Below, one piece after another: positions 40,021-49,184 of a stretch of 64,000 bases of DNA. The notes under the pieces are model-generated. The model was not told where the DNA came from, ran no database searches, and saw only the letters and a list, made by a program, of their open reading frames with translations. The stretch lies in NCBI GenBank assembly GCA_023381895.1, contig JAMCTA010000029.1, positions 19,956-83,955 of the forward strand, in the 5' to 3' direction. The stretch is from Chloroflexota bacterium (lineage in GTDB: Bacteria; Chloroflexota; UBA4733). The position numbers were made by a program, and so were the translations under genes. Positions within the stretch are counted from its first letter, which is position 1. Every line of letters begins with the position of its first letter.

Positions 40021-42957
40021 ATGGTTGCGGTTCCGACTGGCGATTCAGTACGACAGGCTCCTAGCCAGCCGGCTCCGACTCGAACCGCAACGAGCTCGCA
40101 TACTCGACTGAAGACAGGTGCTGCGCTGCTGATCATTCTCGCAGCAGCTACATTCCTCCGGACGTGGCAGCTGAATACATGGCCGCCAGGCTTCAATCAC
40201 GATGAGGCTGTCAATGCCTTAGATGTGGAGCGCATTATCGCCGGCTGGCGCCCCGTCTTCCTCCCATCCAACAACGGTCGTGAAGCGTTGTTCATGTACC
40301 TCCAAGCGGCGCTTGGCGCTGTGTTTGGAGTGTCGCCCGCTACGATGCGTCTGGCGGCGGCCGTGTGTGGCGTGGTGGGCGTATTCCTCACCTATCTCTT
40401 GGGATCTCAGTGGTTCGGCAGACGGGCTGGTCTGATCGCGGCAGGATTCCTCGCAACAGCCTTCTGGCACGTCGTATTGAGCAGGGTCGGTCTGCGGGCG
40501 ATCATGGTGCCAGACTTCTATGTCGCCACGTTCTGGCTCCTTACCTTGCAGATCACGCGCCCGAAATGGTGGCTGCCCATCGTGACAGGTGCTGTTCTTG
40601 GGCTTGCCCAGTACACCTACATATCGGCGCGACTGTTGCCCGGGATCCTCCTCATTGGCCTCGGGTTCATTTCTTGGCGTCGCTGGAAGAGTCCGAGCTC
40701 CAGGAGGCTCTGGCAGGACGCCGGATTGATGTATGCCAGTGCCGTGGTGGTCGTACTGCCTGAGGCTCTCTACTTTTTGCGCCACCCTGAAACCTTCATT
40801 GGACGTACAGACCAGGTTATGGTCTTCAATCCCCACCCATCCATCATCGGGAAGCCAATCACGTTCTTCCAGAGCTTGCATCGCACTCTCGGCATGTTCT
40901 GGGTGGCTGGCGATCACAACTGGCTGCACAACATCAGTGGCATGCCAATGCTCGATGGACCACAGTTGCTGTTGTTTACGCCAGGGGTGCTGCTCTGTCT
41001 GTACGGCGTCTTGGCTGGATTGCGGGCGATCTTTGCCAGGAAGGGCGGTGCTCTAGAGCGACAAGCCTCACGAGTGATTGGTGCCGGAGCGAGCTGGCCG
41101 GCTCTCTGGATCACGGGATGGTGTTCCGCTCTTCTCCTGGGAAGCTCGTTTACTCAAGAGAGTCCGAACTATCTTCGCCTGACAGCTCTTATGCCGGCTA
41201 TCTGCCTGGTGCTGGCTTGGGGCTTTGAAGGATACGTCGTCGTGATTTCTCACTGGCTGCGGGGACGACCGCTGAGCCTGTGGTCGCCTTGGTGTGCTGG
41301 TGTTCTTGGTGCTCTGATGCTCGTGCACGAAGGTGTGCGCACCTATGACCTCTACTTCAAGAGTTACGTCCAGCAGCCTGGCACTTACATTGCCTACGAC
41401 ACGGACATCAAGGATGCGTCGACTGCGGCAAGTCAGATTACCGGCATTCCGGTCAAGGACACGTTTATCCAGCTCGATGCGATGGCGCCCTTCCAGTTCT
41501 TCCGCCCCGTCGACGATAGTGCTCACTGGCTGCGAGAGTACAGCACTGTCGTGCCCCTTCCCCAACTAGGGCAGCCAGCGCTGTGGGTGTATTCACACTT
41601 TCAGCAGGTGCCGCCCCTACCGTCTTATTTGCCAGAGGCGCGACTCGTCGCCCGTGGTGTAGCAGACCCTGGGCACCCGGGCTTCTTCGTGTACACGGCG
41701 AGCGCCCAAGACCTGGCCCACCTTATCTCACGGTTTCATCCGGTGGCTCAGTCCGCACAGTTTGGCTCCGCCCTCCAGTTAGTAGGAACACGAGTTGAGA
41801 CGAGTTCTACTGTCCTGCCTGGCGACCACGTGAAGGTCATGCTGCTTTGGCGGGTGCTGAAGCCAGGGGTTGTGAACTACGGTGTTTCTATCCATCTCGT
41901 CGACCAACACGAACATACCTGGGCGCAGGGCGACGACCAGGGGATGATGCGGAATGGCTGGCACACGGGCGATCTATTTCTGAGCCGCTATGACATCCAG
42001 ATTCCTGGCGATGTCCCGCCGATTATGCTGAGAGCGGAGGCGCTCGCTTCGGTGCTCGATCCTCTGCATCAACCAGCTGCGGTGCTGAAGTCACTAGGAG
42101 CGGGAGACACTATCGCGACGTTCAGAGTCGGAAGTATGTCTGCTGGTAGCGCTACCAGCTTACAGAGGGGAACTCTGGTCGAGCCAGGGCTCTGGGTCAG
42201 CACGGACGGCATTTCTCCCTCCGTGGTAGGGCCGGGCGATGCGCTCGAAGTCACACTCCAATGGCTTCGAACAGCTGCCGTGGCGGCAGCACCGGTCACA
42301 CTTGAAGCAGTCGACCCCCGTGGCACGGTAGTAGCAGAGAGCGCGGGTGCGATCGGCTACGGTGCGCTGCCGCTGGATCAGTTACCACAAGGAGTCGTGA
42401 CGGCAGATCCGCGGCGGCTTGTCATGCCGCCCCGCCTTCCTACCGAACCTTTGAATCTTCAACTCATCGTGGGCTCGGGGATGCACCGGCTCGTGTTGGG
42501 TACGGTGGCGGCACGTGATCGTCCCCACGTCTATCAGTTGCCGCACGTGCAGATTCCTGCTTCTGACAATTTCGGGGGGCTACTGTCCCTGCGAGGGGTG
42601 GATATTGCTTCTCCGCACGTATCTCCAGGGTCGACACTCACAGTGACGCTCGTGTGGCAAGATGAGTCCGAGATGTCAGTGGATTACAAAGTGTTTGTCC
42701 ATCTCCTTGATCCATCCGGACAAATCGTTGCTCAAAACGACAGTATGCCCGTAAGCGACACCCGGCCGACGAGGGGCTGGCTCACGGGCGAGGTAGTCGT
42801 CGACACGCATGCCATTCCTATTCCAAGAACCCTTGCGCCCGGAACGTACCGCGTAGAGGTCGGAGTGTACGACCCGAACACTGGCAAGCGACTCTTGCTT
42901 GCTGACCCCCAAGGATCGGATCACATTGATTTACCTAGTGCCATTGTCGTGTCGTAA
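40021..42957 (+). CDS. GT39-family (PMT/ArnT-like) glycosyltransferase with C-terminal beta domains
   Basis: A 978-residue protein. The start ATG follows AAGGAG by about 10 bases. Residues 30-480 hold about 11-12 membrane helices; the first loop contains PGFNHDEAVNALD, the Asp-Glu catalytic site of GT39-type enzymes that use polyprenyl-linked sugars. The C-terminal 480 residues are extracytoplasmic and consist of repeated beta-sandwich-like units; one ends QLVGTRVETSSTVLPGDHVKVMLLW-like and another SLRGVDIASPHVSPGSTLTVTLVW, that is, the same pattern repeats. It probably glycosylates proteins or lipids on the outer face. It is followed after 28 bases by an M16 peptidase. The relation to the 27-36 kb membrane set is inferred. 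Confidence 0.87.
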   Translation: MVAVPTGDSVRQAPSQPAPTRTATSSHTRLKTGAALLIILAAATFLRTWQLNTWPPGFNHDEAVNALDVERIIAGWRPVFLPSNNGREALFMYLQAALGAVFGVSPATMRLAAAVCGVVGVFLTYLLGSQWFGRRAGLIAAGFLATAFWHVVLSRVGLRAIMVPDFYVATFWLLTLQITRPKWWLPIVTGAVLGLAQYTYISARLLPGILLIGLGFISWRRWKSPSSRRLWQDAGLMYASAVVVVLPEALYFLRHPETFIGRTDQVMVFNPHPSIIGKPITFFQSLHRTLGMFWVAGDHNWLHNISGMPMLDGPQLLLFTPGVLLCLYGVLAGLRAIFARKGGALERQASRVIGAGASWPALWITGWCSALLLGSSFTQESPNYLRLTALMPAICLVLAWGFEGYVVVISHWLRGRPLSLWSPWCAGVLGALMLVHEGVRTYDLYFKSYVQQPGTYIAYDTDIKDASTAASQITGIPVKDTFIQLDAMAPFQFFRPVDDSAHWLREYSTVVPLPQLGQPALWVYSHFQQVPPLPSYLPEARLVARGVADPGHPGFFVYTASAQDLAHLISRFHPVAQSAQFGSALQLVGTRVETSSTVLPGDHVKVMLLWRVLKPGVVNYGVSIHLVDQHEHTWAQGDDQGMMRNGWHTGDLFLSRYDIQIPGDVPPIMLRAEALASVLDPLHQPAAVLKSLGAGDTIATFRVGSMSAGSATSLQRGTLVEPGLWVSTDGISPSVVGPGDALEVTLQWLRTAAVAAAPVTLEAVDPRGTVVAESAGAIGYGALPLDQLPQGVVTADPRRLVMPPRLPTEPLNLQLIVGSGMHRLVLGTVAARDRPHVYQLPHVQIPASDNFGGLLSLRGVDIASPHVSPGSTLTVTLVWQDESEMSVDYKVFVHLLDPSGQIVAQNDSMPVSDTRPTRGWLTGEVVVDTHAIPIPRTLAPGTYRVEVGVYDPNTGKRLLLADPQGSDHIDLPSAIVVS

Positions 42958-42984
42958 TCGGTACTGTGAAGAGGAAATGTCGCG

Positions 42985-44268
42985 ATGCGTCCTCTGCCCC
43001 CACTGGACTACCACCTATCCGTACTCGACAACGGGCTCAAAGTGGTGACCTACGCGATGCCGCATAGCCTGAGCGTGTCGTCGACTCTCACCTTCCGGGT
43101 TGGCTCGCGGCATGAAACCCATGAGGTTGCAGGGATCTCCCACTTCGTTGAGCATATGTTGTTCAAAGGGACATCACGCCGGCCCACGCCGCGAGACATC
43201 GCCGTTGCTATCGAGGGCGTGGGTGGTGTCCTCAATGCCGGAACAGACAAGGAGATGACGTCCTACTGGGTGAAGGTGCCGTTCGAACAGTTCGCGATGT
43301 CACTTGATCTCCTTGCAGATGTTGTGCGTAACCCTTTGCTTCTCAAAGAAGAAGTGAAGAAGGAGCGGCGTGTCATAGCCGAAGAACTCTCGATGATCGA
43401 AGATACGCCGCAAGAGCTCGTGAATGGCCTTCTGGACGAGCTCATCTGGCCTGATCATCCGCTCGGATGGGAGATCGCCGGCACATTGGAGACTGTGAAG
43501 CGGATGAAACGGTCAAGTCTGCGAGCCTACTTCGAGCGATACTACCGCCCGAACAGAGCTGTGCTGAGTATTGTGGGCTGTATCGACCATGGTCACGCGC
43601 TCGAGGAAGCCACGAAGCTGTTTGCTGACTGGCGACCGGCTGAGCCTCCTGATGGTCCTGCCCCGGTGCCGCAGCGGTCTTCGAAGCGGTCTGGCTACCG
43701 GGAGAAGGATATCGAGCAGGTCCACCTCTGCCTAGGGCTCGGCGGGCTTCCGCGTCGCCATCCAAGCCGCCGAGTGCTCGACCTCTACAGCCTAGTTCTT
43801 GGAGGAAGCATGGCTTCGCGCCTCTTTTTGGAAATCCGTGAGCGGCTGTCCCTCGCCTATGACATCCAGACATTCGTCGACTACTTCACCGATTGCGGAG
43901 TGGCTGTCATCGCGGTCGCTACAAAGCCGGAAAAAGTGGAAGAGTGCTTTGAGGCAATACGACGGGAAATGGTGCTCTTGATGAAAGAGCCTGTTCCCAT
44001 CGATGAACTGCAAAGGGCGCAGCTGTTTCTCAAAGGGCGGACCGTACTGGGCATGGAGGACACGATGGGGCTCTCCCAGTGGCTGGGAGGGCAACTCCTC
44101 ATGGACGGCAGAATCTTGGATCTAGAAGTGCTGCTGCGCGAGATAGATGCTGTAACTCAGGAAGACGTTCTTCGCATCGCCGGGCAGGTCAGCGACCCAG
44201 AGCTTCTGCGCCTTGCTGGAGTAGGACCGGCCGAGGGGTTTTCAGCGTTCGAGCGCTTGACAGCTTGA
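42985..44268 (+). CDS. M16 family zinc peptidase
   Basis: A 427-residue processing-peptidase-like protein. The inverted zinc motif HxxEH is HFVEH (His53, Glu56, His57), with the downstream Glu-rich stretch EVKKERRVIAEELSMIEDTP and the C-terminal substrate-contact motif GGSMASRLFLEIRERLSLAY of the second domain. Members include mitochondrial processing peptidase and PqqF/YmxG-like bacterial enzymes that cleave short peptides. It has no signal peptide. The family often occurs as pairs of active and inactive subunits; only the active type is present here. It starts 28 bases after the GT39 gene with GAGGAAATG-like spacing and converges with the LuxR-type gene. Confidence 0.9.
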   Translation: MRPLPPLDYHLSVLDNGLKVVTYAMPHSLSVSSTLTFRVGSRHETHEVAGISHFVEHMLFKGTSRRPTPRDIAVAIEGVGGVLNAGTDKEMTSYWVKVPFEQFAMSLDLLADVVRNPLLLKEEVKKERRVIAEELSMIEDTPQELVNGLLDELIWPDHPLGWEIAGTLETVKRMKRSSLRAYFERYYRPNRAVLSIVGCIDHGHALEEATKLFADWRPAEPPDGPAPVPQRSSKRSGYREKDIEQVHLCLGLGGLPRRHPSRRVLDLYSLVLGGSMASRLFLEIRERLSLAYDIQTFVDYFTDCGVAVIAVATKPEKVEECFEAIRREMVLLMKEPVPIDELQRAQLFLKGRTVLGMEDTMGLSQWLGGQLLMDGRILDLEVLLREIDAVTQEDVLRIAGQVSDPELLRLAGVGPAEGFSAFERLTA

Positions 44269-44279
44269 CATGACCATGC

Positions 44280-44960
44280 TCAGAGGGCGACCAGTCCGCG
44301 CTGAATGGCCAGGGATACGGCTTCCGTGCGCGACGCTGCTCCAAGCTTTGCCAGGATCTCACTGACGTGGAATTTGACTGTGTGCTCCGTGATACCCAGA
44401 TGAAAGGCGACCGTCTTGTTAGATTCGCCCTGTGCGACAAGCTCGAGTACCTGTCGCTCGCGGGCGGTAAGCTCTTCATCGCCAAGCTCTCTGCGGTGGA
44501 AGCTGCTCTGCCCTAACAATGCCTCTCGCAGGGACGCGCTCACGATGGTGTGGCCTCCCAGGACGAGGCGGGCAATGGACCACAGTGCCTCACTGTCAAC
44601 TGAGGAGGAGACCAGCGCCCTCACGCCGCCACGGAGTAGCTCACGTGCTGTACTCCACTCGAGATCTCCAACAAGGAGAATCAGCGGTGCCTTCGAGCTT
44701 CCTCGTATCGATGCGAGGGCGCGCAGTGATGGATATCCACCGAAAAGCAGGATGTCGGGAGTCAGCCGCTGGAGAATCTCGATCGTGGCATCGACCGATT
44801 CACACGCAGCCCGCAGCTGCCAATGATCGCTTCCGGAGAGGAGGCTGAGCGCGCCGCGCAGCGACAAGCGATCATGAGCACCAACAACGACCTGCACTGG
44901 GTGCGCCAAGGCTGGGTCTTGATTGCTGCCAGGGGCGGGCGGTCCGGCCCAGCCTTCCAT
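44280..44960 (-). CDS. LuxR-family regulator with degenerate receiver domain
   Basis: A 226-residue protein with NarL/FixJ architecture: receiver-like domain (about 23-140) and LuxR HTH (about 163-222, ELTARERQVLELVAQGESNK ... HTVKFHVSEILAKLGAASR). The receiver lacks the phospho-acceptor: at the position of the conserved Asp is Phe73 (PDILLFGGYP), and the conserved Lys is replaced in ALVSSSVD. It should therefore not be controlled by ordinary Asp phosphorylation. It lies 26 bases downstream of an S1C protease gene and is probably co-transcribed. The regulated genes are unknown. The start at 44960 is uncertain because no good ribosome site precedes it. Confidence 0.85.
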   Translation of the reverse strand: MEGWAGPPAPGSNQDPALAHPVQVVVGAHDRLSLRGALSLLSGSDHWQLRAACESVDATIEILQRLTPDILLFGGYPSLRALASIRGSSKAPLILLVGDLEWSTARELLRGGVRALVSSSVDSEALWSIARLVLGGHTIVSASLREALLGQSSFHRRELGDEELTARERQVLELVAQGESNKTVAFHLGITEHTVKFHVSEILAKLGAASRTEAVSLAIQRGLVAL

Positions 44961-44986
44961 AATGTCTCGGCTCTTCCTTGGTGCAG

Positions 44987-45889
44987 CTACTCGGCGCGCT
45001 CGGCAGGAGTAATCGAGATTGTATACGTCTCACCACCTCGAACTAGAACCATTGACGTTTCCACTCCAATGGTGCCGGCCAGCAGTAGTGCTTGAAGGTC
45101 ATCCGGAGTTGCAGTGGGTGAAGCAGAGAATGACACGACGATATCACCTACAAGCATTCCGGCCTTCTCCGCTGGCGTACCGGCTTCAACGCCGAGGACG
45201 ATGAGCCCACTGCGCTGTTCCCGCCCCAACCGACTCTGCACTGGTGCGGGCAAGGCTACGGGCTGCGAGCGGAAGCCAAGGTAAGCCTTGCGAATATGAC
45301 CGTGTTGCGCCAGAGTCTGGACAATCCGATCAATGGTGGCAGTTGTCACGGCAATGCCGCCATCGCCGAGATGGGAGCTGAGGATTCCAGCGACACCGCT
45401 GCCGGCCAACAGTGCACCACCGGAAAAGCCCGGATACATTGTGAGGTCACCGCGAACGAGGCTCTGGACGTTGGGTCCGCGGCTATGACGGCCCGTGCCG
45501 AATCCGCTGATGATGCCAAGGCTCGCTTCTACCCCGGATCCTCCAGGGCGTGCGACGGCGATCGCTAGCTCACCCACTCGTAATGAAGCGTATTTGACGA
45601 CTGGATTGACGGACCCGGATTGGGCTCTCAGCACGGCAATATCGTGGTCGGGGTCCCGACCAACAAGAGTAGCGGCGACTCTGTCGCCGTTTGCCAGACC
45701 CACGTTGATATCATCGTCACGTTCTACCACGTGATGAGCAGTCACGATGAGTCCGCCGTCGGCCCACACGACGCCGCTGGCATTCTGGCGTGTCCGTGCT
45801 TCTACCCGGACCACGGACTCAGCAATGCTTGCTACGGCACTGGCAGCAGATTCTGAGAGCTGGGCGAAGGTGATGTTACTGTCAGTCAC
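44987..45889 (-). CDS. S1C (HtrA/Deg-like) serine protease with PDZ domain
   Basis: A 300-residue trypsin-like protease. The catalytic triad is His53 (TAHHVV), Asp83 (DHDIAVL) and Ser156 (YPGFSGGAL). A PDZ domain occupies about 205-295 (GLIVLGVEAGTPAEKAGMLV, IVVSFSASPT). The first 25 residues are polar and there is no signal peptide or membrane anchor, so it may act in the cytoplasm, which is unusual for a Deg-type protease. Such proteins degrade or refold damaged proteins or act in signalling. It diverges from yqeY and is followed by the LuxR-type regulator. The oxyanion stretch is otherwise normal. Confidence 0.87.
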   Translation of the reverse strand: MTDSNITFAQLSESAASAVASIAESVVRVEARTRQNASGVVWADGGLIVTAHHVVERDDDINVGLANGDRVAATLVGRDPDHDIAVLRAQSGSVNPVVKYASLRVGELAIAVARPGGSGVEASLGIISGFGTGRHSRGPNVQSLVRGDLTMYPGFSGGALLAGSGVAGILSSHLGDGGIAVTTATIDRIVQTLAQHGHIRKAYLGFRSQPVALPAPVQSRLGREQRSGLIVLGVEAGTPAEKAGMLVGDIVVSFSASPTATPDDLQALLLAGTIGVETSMVLVRGGETYTISITPAERAE

Positions 45890-46117
45890 GATGCTGTCCT
45901 TTCCAGAGACTTCTTACGCTGCGGTAACTTGACACTAGCGCACACACCGACGGCACACTTCCGCTGGTGGTATAGTTTCAACCTAGTCATATGGCTAGAC
46001 TTCTCGCACCCTGTTCTGCGAAACCTATGAACGCTTCGGTGGCTGGACCGCGCAACAACACCCTGCCGTACAATTGCAGCGAACACGGTGGTGCTCTGCG
46101 AGAAGAGGAGGCCGATA

Positions 46118-46570
46118 GTGACACTTACTCAGCGGCTTGTTGAAGACATGAAGCAGGCGATGCGCGCCCGGGAAACGCAACGCCTGGAGTCGATCCGCTT
46201 CCTTCGAGCTCAGATCAAGAACAAGGAAATCGAGGTTCAGCACCCGCTCTCTGATACGGAAGTAGTGGATGTCATTCGGCGCCTGGTACACCAACGACAA
46301 GAATCGATCGAACAGTTCAGTAAAGCGGGTCGAAATGACCTCGTCGTGAAAGAGGAAGCAGAACTCGCCCTCCTCGGTTCCTACCTTCCCCCGCAACTCA
46401 GCAGGCGATCTATTGAAGATGCCGCACGGACAGTCATTGCGGAGGTGGGTGCGGTGGGACCCGGCGACATGCGCAAAGTCATGCCAGTGCTCTTGCCGCG
46501 CTTACAGGGAGCCGCAGATGGCCGGCTGGTGGCTGAGGTGGTGACGGCACTGCTTCGTGATGGCCAGTAG
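46118..46570 (+). CDS. yqeY: GatB/YqeY domain protein
   Basis: A 150-residue protein of the YqeY family, related to the C-terminal tRNA-binding domain of GatB amidotransferase. It starts TLTQRLVEDMKQAMRARE, with the usual ESIRFLRAQIKNKEIE and QFSKAGRNDLVVKEEAELALLGSYLP segments. The GTG at 46118 has GAGGAGG 7 bases upstream. The family's exact role is unclear; it is thought to assist tRNA amidotransferase or tRNA metabolism. The stop shares a base with the ybeY GTG, so the pair is translationally coupled. In many bacteria rpsU precedes it; here it does not. Confidence 0.92.
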   Translation: MTLTQRLVEDMKQAMRARETQRLESIRFLRAQIKNKEIEVQHPLSDTEVVDVIRRLVHQRQESIEQFSKAGRNDLVVKEEAELALLGSYLPPQLSRRSIEDAARTVIAEVGAVGPGDMRKVMPVLLPRLQGAADGRLVAEVVTALLRDGQ

Positions 46571-47070
46571 TGGCTGCGAAAATCGTCTCCCCGGTGCGTG
46601 TGGAGCTCGTAGCTCCTGATGATTTCTCTGCCGCCCGAGCAAGAATTATCCGCAAGGCGGTACGTCTCGCGCTTGAGCGCTTCGGTCCGGAGCATCCCAC
46701 ATCGGTCAGCGTCGCCATCGTCGATGCACCGGAGATCCAGCGGCTCAATCGGACGTATCGAGGAGTCGATAGCGTAACCGATGTACTGTCCTTCGCGGCG
46801 CGTGAGGGAATGATCCTGCCCCAGCCGCGCAGATTACGGGAGTTCCTTGGAGATATCGTTCTATGTAACGCTCGGGCTCTGGCTCAAGCTAAAGAATATG
46901 GTCACAGTGCAGAGCGGGAGCTGGCATATCTAACCGTTCATGGTGTGTTGCATCTGCTGGGATATGACCACCACGAGCCGCTCGAGCAACAGGAGATGCG
47001 TACCATCGAAGAACGCGTGATGCAGGAGCTGAGACTTTTGCGCTCTATGGCCGGAATGCGTAATGTATAG
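46570..47070 (+). CDS. ybeY: Endoribonuclease YbeY
   Basis: A 166-residue zinc endoribonuclease needed for 16S rRNA 3'-end maturation and 70S ribosome quality control. The metal motif is HGVLHLLGYDHHEP (His, His, His), preceded by the conserved RxLNRTYRGVDSVTDVLSF and GDIVLCNARALAQA. Length is normal. The GTG start overlaps the yqeY stop by one base. Confidence 0.93.
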   Translation: MAAKIVSPVRVELVAPDDFSAARARIIRKAVRLALERFGPEHPTSVSVAIVDAPEIQRLNRTYRGVDSVTDVLSFAAREGMILPQPRRLREFLGDIVLCNARALAQAKEYGHSAERELAYLTVHGVLHLLGYDHHEPLEQQEMRTIEERVMQELRLLRSMAGMRNV

Positions 47071-47130
47071 CTGGAGGCTAAGTATACTGGTACTCAATAC
47101 TAAACTCGTAGATAGCCCCCAGGAGCAGAC

Positions 47131-48090
47131 ATGGCTGATATTCGTAGGCTCAGTGAACAGCTCATCACGAACGTTGAAAAGGTCATTATTGGCAAGCACG
47201 AAGCAGTAGAGCTTACGCTCATCGCGCTGCTCTGCCGTGGACATACCCTGATCGAGGACGTTCCTGGTGTCGGCAAGACGATGCTTGCCAAGGCGTTTGC
47301 GCGGTCGCTTGGCTGCAGCTTTCGCCGGATCCAGTTCACCCCCGATCTGCTGCCGAGTGACATCACCGGTGTGTCGATTTACAACCAGCGTACGCAAGAA
47401 TTCGAGTTTCGTCATGGTCCGATCTTCGGCCAGGTCGTTCTGGCAGATGAGATCAACCGCGCAACACCGAAGACGCAATCAGCACTGCTCGAGGCGATGG
47501 AGGAGGGGCAAATCACTGTCGAAGGGCACACATACACTTTGCCCGATCCATTCCTCGTGTTAGCGACACAGAATCCGATTGAGTACGAGGGAACGTTTCC
47601 TCTACCTGAGGCTCAGCTCGACCGCTTTTTCATGTCGATCCATCTCGGCTACCCCTCTCCGAAAGACGAGGTTGCCGTGCTCGAGCGTCAGCAACTCCAA
47701 CATCCTCTGGCAAGCCTTGAGCCCGTCGTTGCCGCCGACCAGCTCCGCGGGCTTCAGGAGGCGGTGAAGTCTGTGTACGTTGATCAGCTTGTCAAGCAGT
47801 ACGTGGTCGACCTCTCTACTGCAACTCGCAACAACGACGATGTGTATCTAGGAGCGAGCCCACGTGGCTCCCTTGCGCTGTTTCGGGCGAGCCAGGCGAA
47901 GGCAGCCATACAAGGGAGAGATTTTGTCATTCCGGACGACGTCAAGGCGGTAGCTGAGCCGATTCTGACACACCGGCTCATCATCAACCCTTCGGCACGG
48001 ATCCGCAATATTACAGCCCGAGATGTCGTGCGCCGCGTCATCGGTTCTGTTCCAGTGCCCGGTTCACGCCCTGGGGAGCGCGTGCGCTGA
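47131..48090 (+). CDS. MoxR-type AAA ATPase
   Basis: A 319-residue AAA ATPase of the MoxR branch. Walker A is [15 protein letters not shown] (about residue 42), Walker B is [20 protein letters not shown], and the sensor-1 region is [25 protein letters not shown]. MoxR proteins act as chaperones that activate partner complexes, commonly with a VWA-domain protein and a DUF58 protein encoded next door. Here no DUF58 gene follows; the next gene is ispE, while a VWA gene is far away at 63-64 kb. The start is an ATG with CAGGAG upstream. Confidence 0.92.
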   Translation: MADIRRLSEQLITNVEKVIIGKHEAVELTLIALLCRGHTLIEDVPGVGKTMLAKAFARSLGCSFRRIQFTPDLLPSDITGVSIYNQRTQEFEFRHGPIFGQVVLADEINRATPKTQSALLEAMEEGQITVEGHTYTLPDPFLVLATQNPIEYEGTFPLPEAQLDRFFMSIHLGYPSPKDEVAVLERQQLQHPLASLEPVVAADQLRGLQEAVKSVYVDQLVKQYVVDLSTATRNNDDVYLGASPRGSLALFRASQAKAAIQGRDFVIPDDVKAVAEPILTHRLIINPSARIRNITARDVVRRVIGSVPVPGSRPGERVR

Positions 48091-48989
48091 GTACAAGCTT
48101 TGTTGCCATTGCCCATGCGAAGCTCAATCTGTCTCTTGAGGTAATCGGCCGGAGACCGGATGGTTTCCATGAGCTTGTGTCGGTGTTTCAGGCCGTCTCT
48201 CTCGCCGACCGGCTGACCGTGACATCACACGAGCGCCTGATATTGACCTCTGTCCCTTTTCCGAACAACCTCGTTCTGCGTGCTGGCCTTCTGGCTCAGG
48301 ACACCGTCGGAGAGGACCTGGGCGGATCGTTTGTGCTCGAGAAGCGGATCCCAGCGGCTGCGGGCTTGGGTGGCGGGAGTGCCGACGCTGCGGCTGCACT
48401 GTTGTTGCTGAAGCGACTATGGCGCAAACCGTTCAACGTACATCGACTTGCGCCTCACTTGGGATCTGATGTCCCCTTTTTCTTGGGATCAGCGACAGCG
48501 CTCGTTGAAGGACGTGGCGAGCTTGTTTCTGCCTTGCCGAGTCCTGCGTCACAATGTGTCGCGCTGTTGAGGCCACGCGTCGAGCTCAGCACAGCCGAGG
48601 TGTTTGCCAATCTGCGCCCCGAAGAGTGGGACTCTGGCAACACCACCAAAACTGTGGCTTCGCTGCTGCGCCGCTCGGTTCCTATTCCCCAACATCTCTT
48701 AAGGAACAGTCTGCTCGGCCCCGCTCTTCGGTGCTGCGCGCCGCTTGGACGCCTTCGAGAGCTGCTCTTACAGCACGGCTTTCAGCCACATCTGTCAGGC
48801 AGTGGCCCAACAATGTTCGTCTTCATCCAGTCTGGCGAAGACATTAGGAAGCTAGCGACTCTCGCCCAGAGGCACGACGCGGACCTCTACCAGTGCCGCA
48901 CTATTCGCGGCCGGCCGGTTCTCGTGCGGGCAGTTGTGGCGCGTCCGAACGATCCCGACAGTACTTCGATAGAGACTGCTCGACGCTAG
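48087..48989 (+). CDS. ispE: 4-diphosphocytidyl-2-C-methyl-D-erythritol kinase (apparent CTG start)
   Basis: IspE phosphorylates CDP-ME in the MEP pathway to isoprenoids. The GHMP ATP-binding motif is [18 protein letters not shown], the C-terminal motif is [11 protein letters not shown]. The conserved N-terminus [22 protein letters not shown] is read only if translation starts before the first ATG/GTG/TTG in frame (a GTG at 48177, which would remove essential residues). The only plausible start is CTG at 48087, which overlaps the moxR stop (CTGA) and has GGGGAG (48073-48078) 8 bases upstream. This gives 300 residues, close to family length. An undetected frameshift or an ATT start at 48108 are the alternatives. 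Confidence 0.88.
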   Translation: MSTSFVAIAHAKLNLSLEVIGRRPDGFHELVSVFQAVSLADRLTVTSHERLILTSVPFPNNLVLRAGLLAQDTVGEDLGGSFVLEKRIPAAAGLGGGSADAAAALLLLKRLWRKPFNVHRLAPHLGSDVPFFLGSATALVEGRGELVSALPSPASQCVALLRPRVELSTAEVFANLRPEEWDSGNTTKTVASLLRRSVPIPQHLLRNSLLGPALRCCAPLGRLRELLLQHGFQPHLSGSGPTMFVFIQSGEDIRKLATLAQRHDADLYQCRTIRGRPVLVRAVVARPNDPDSTSIETARR

Positions 48990-49039
48990 ACTCGATTCCC
49001 CTTGAGCACCCGGATCAACGAGTGATCACGGGCACTGAT

Positions 49040-49059
49040 GGCACCTGACGGTAGGTGCC
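49040..49059 (+). terminator. Hairpin after ispE
   Basis: GGCACCT (49040-49046) pairs with AGGTGCC (49053-49059) across a six-base loop, 51 bases after the ispE stop. There is no T-run after it. It may be a weak terminator or part of a structured leader of the next gene. Confidence 0.35.
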
Positions 49060-49184
49060 TCCTAGGAAATTCAGGCTAGGGTTCGGTAGTGATTCGGGTG
49101 ACCGGCGCTACAGTCGGTACATCGCTTTCGGTATTTTCCGGCGATGAGCCAGTACAGGGGTAAGAGTGAGAGGAAAAGAGAAGC

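Noticed and set aside
47131..48090. Complete MoxR-DUF58-VWA operon
   Set aside because: Only the MoxR gene is here; the next gene is ispE and the VWA gene is about 15 kb away.
48990..49184. c-di-AMP (ydaO) riboswitch before the CHAP gene
   Set aside because: Gene type fits, but the conserved core sequences of that riboswitch are not present.
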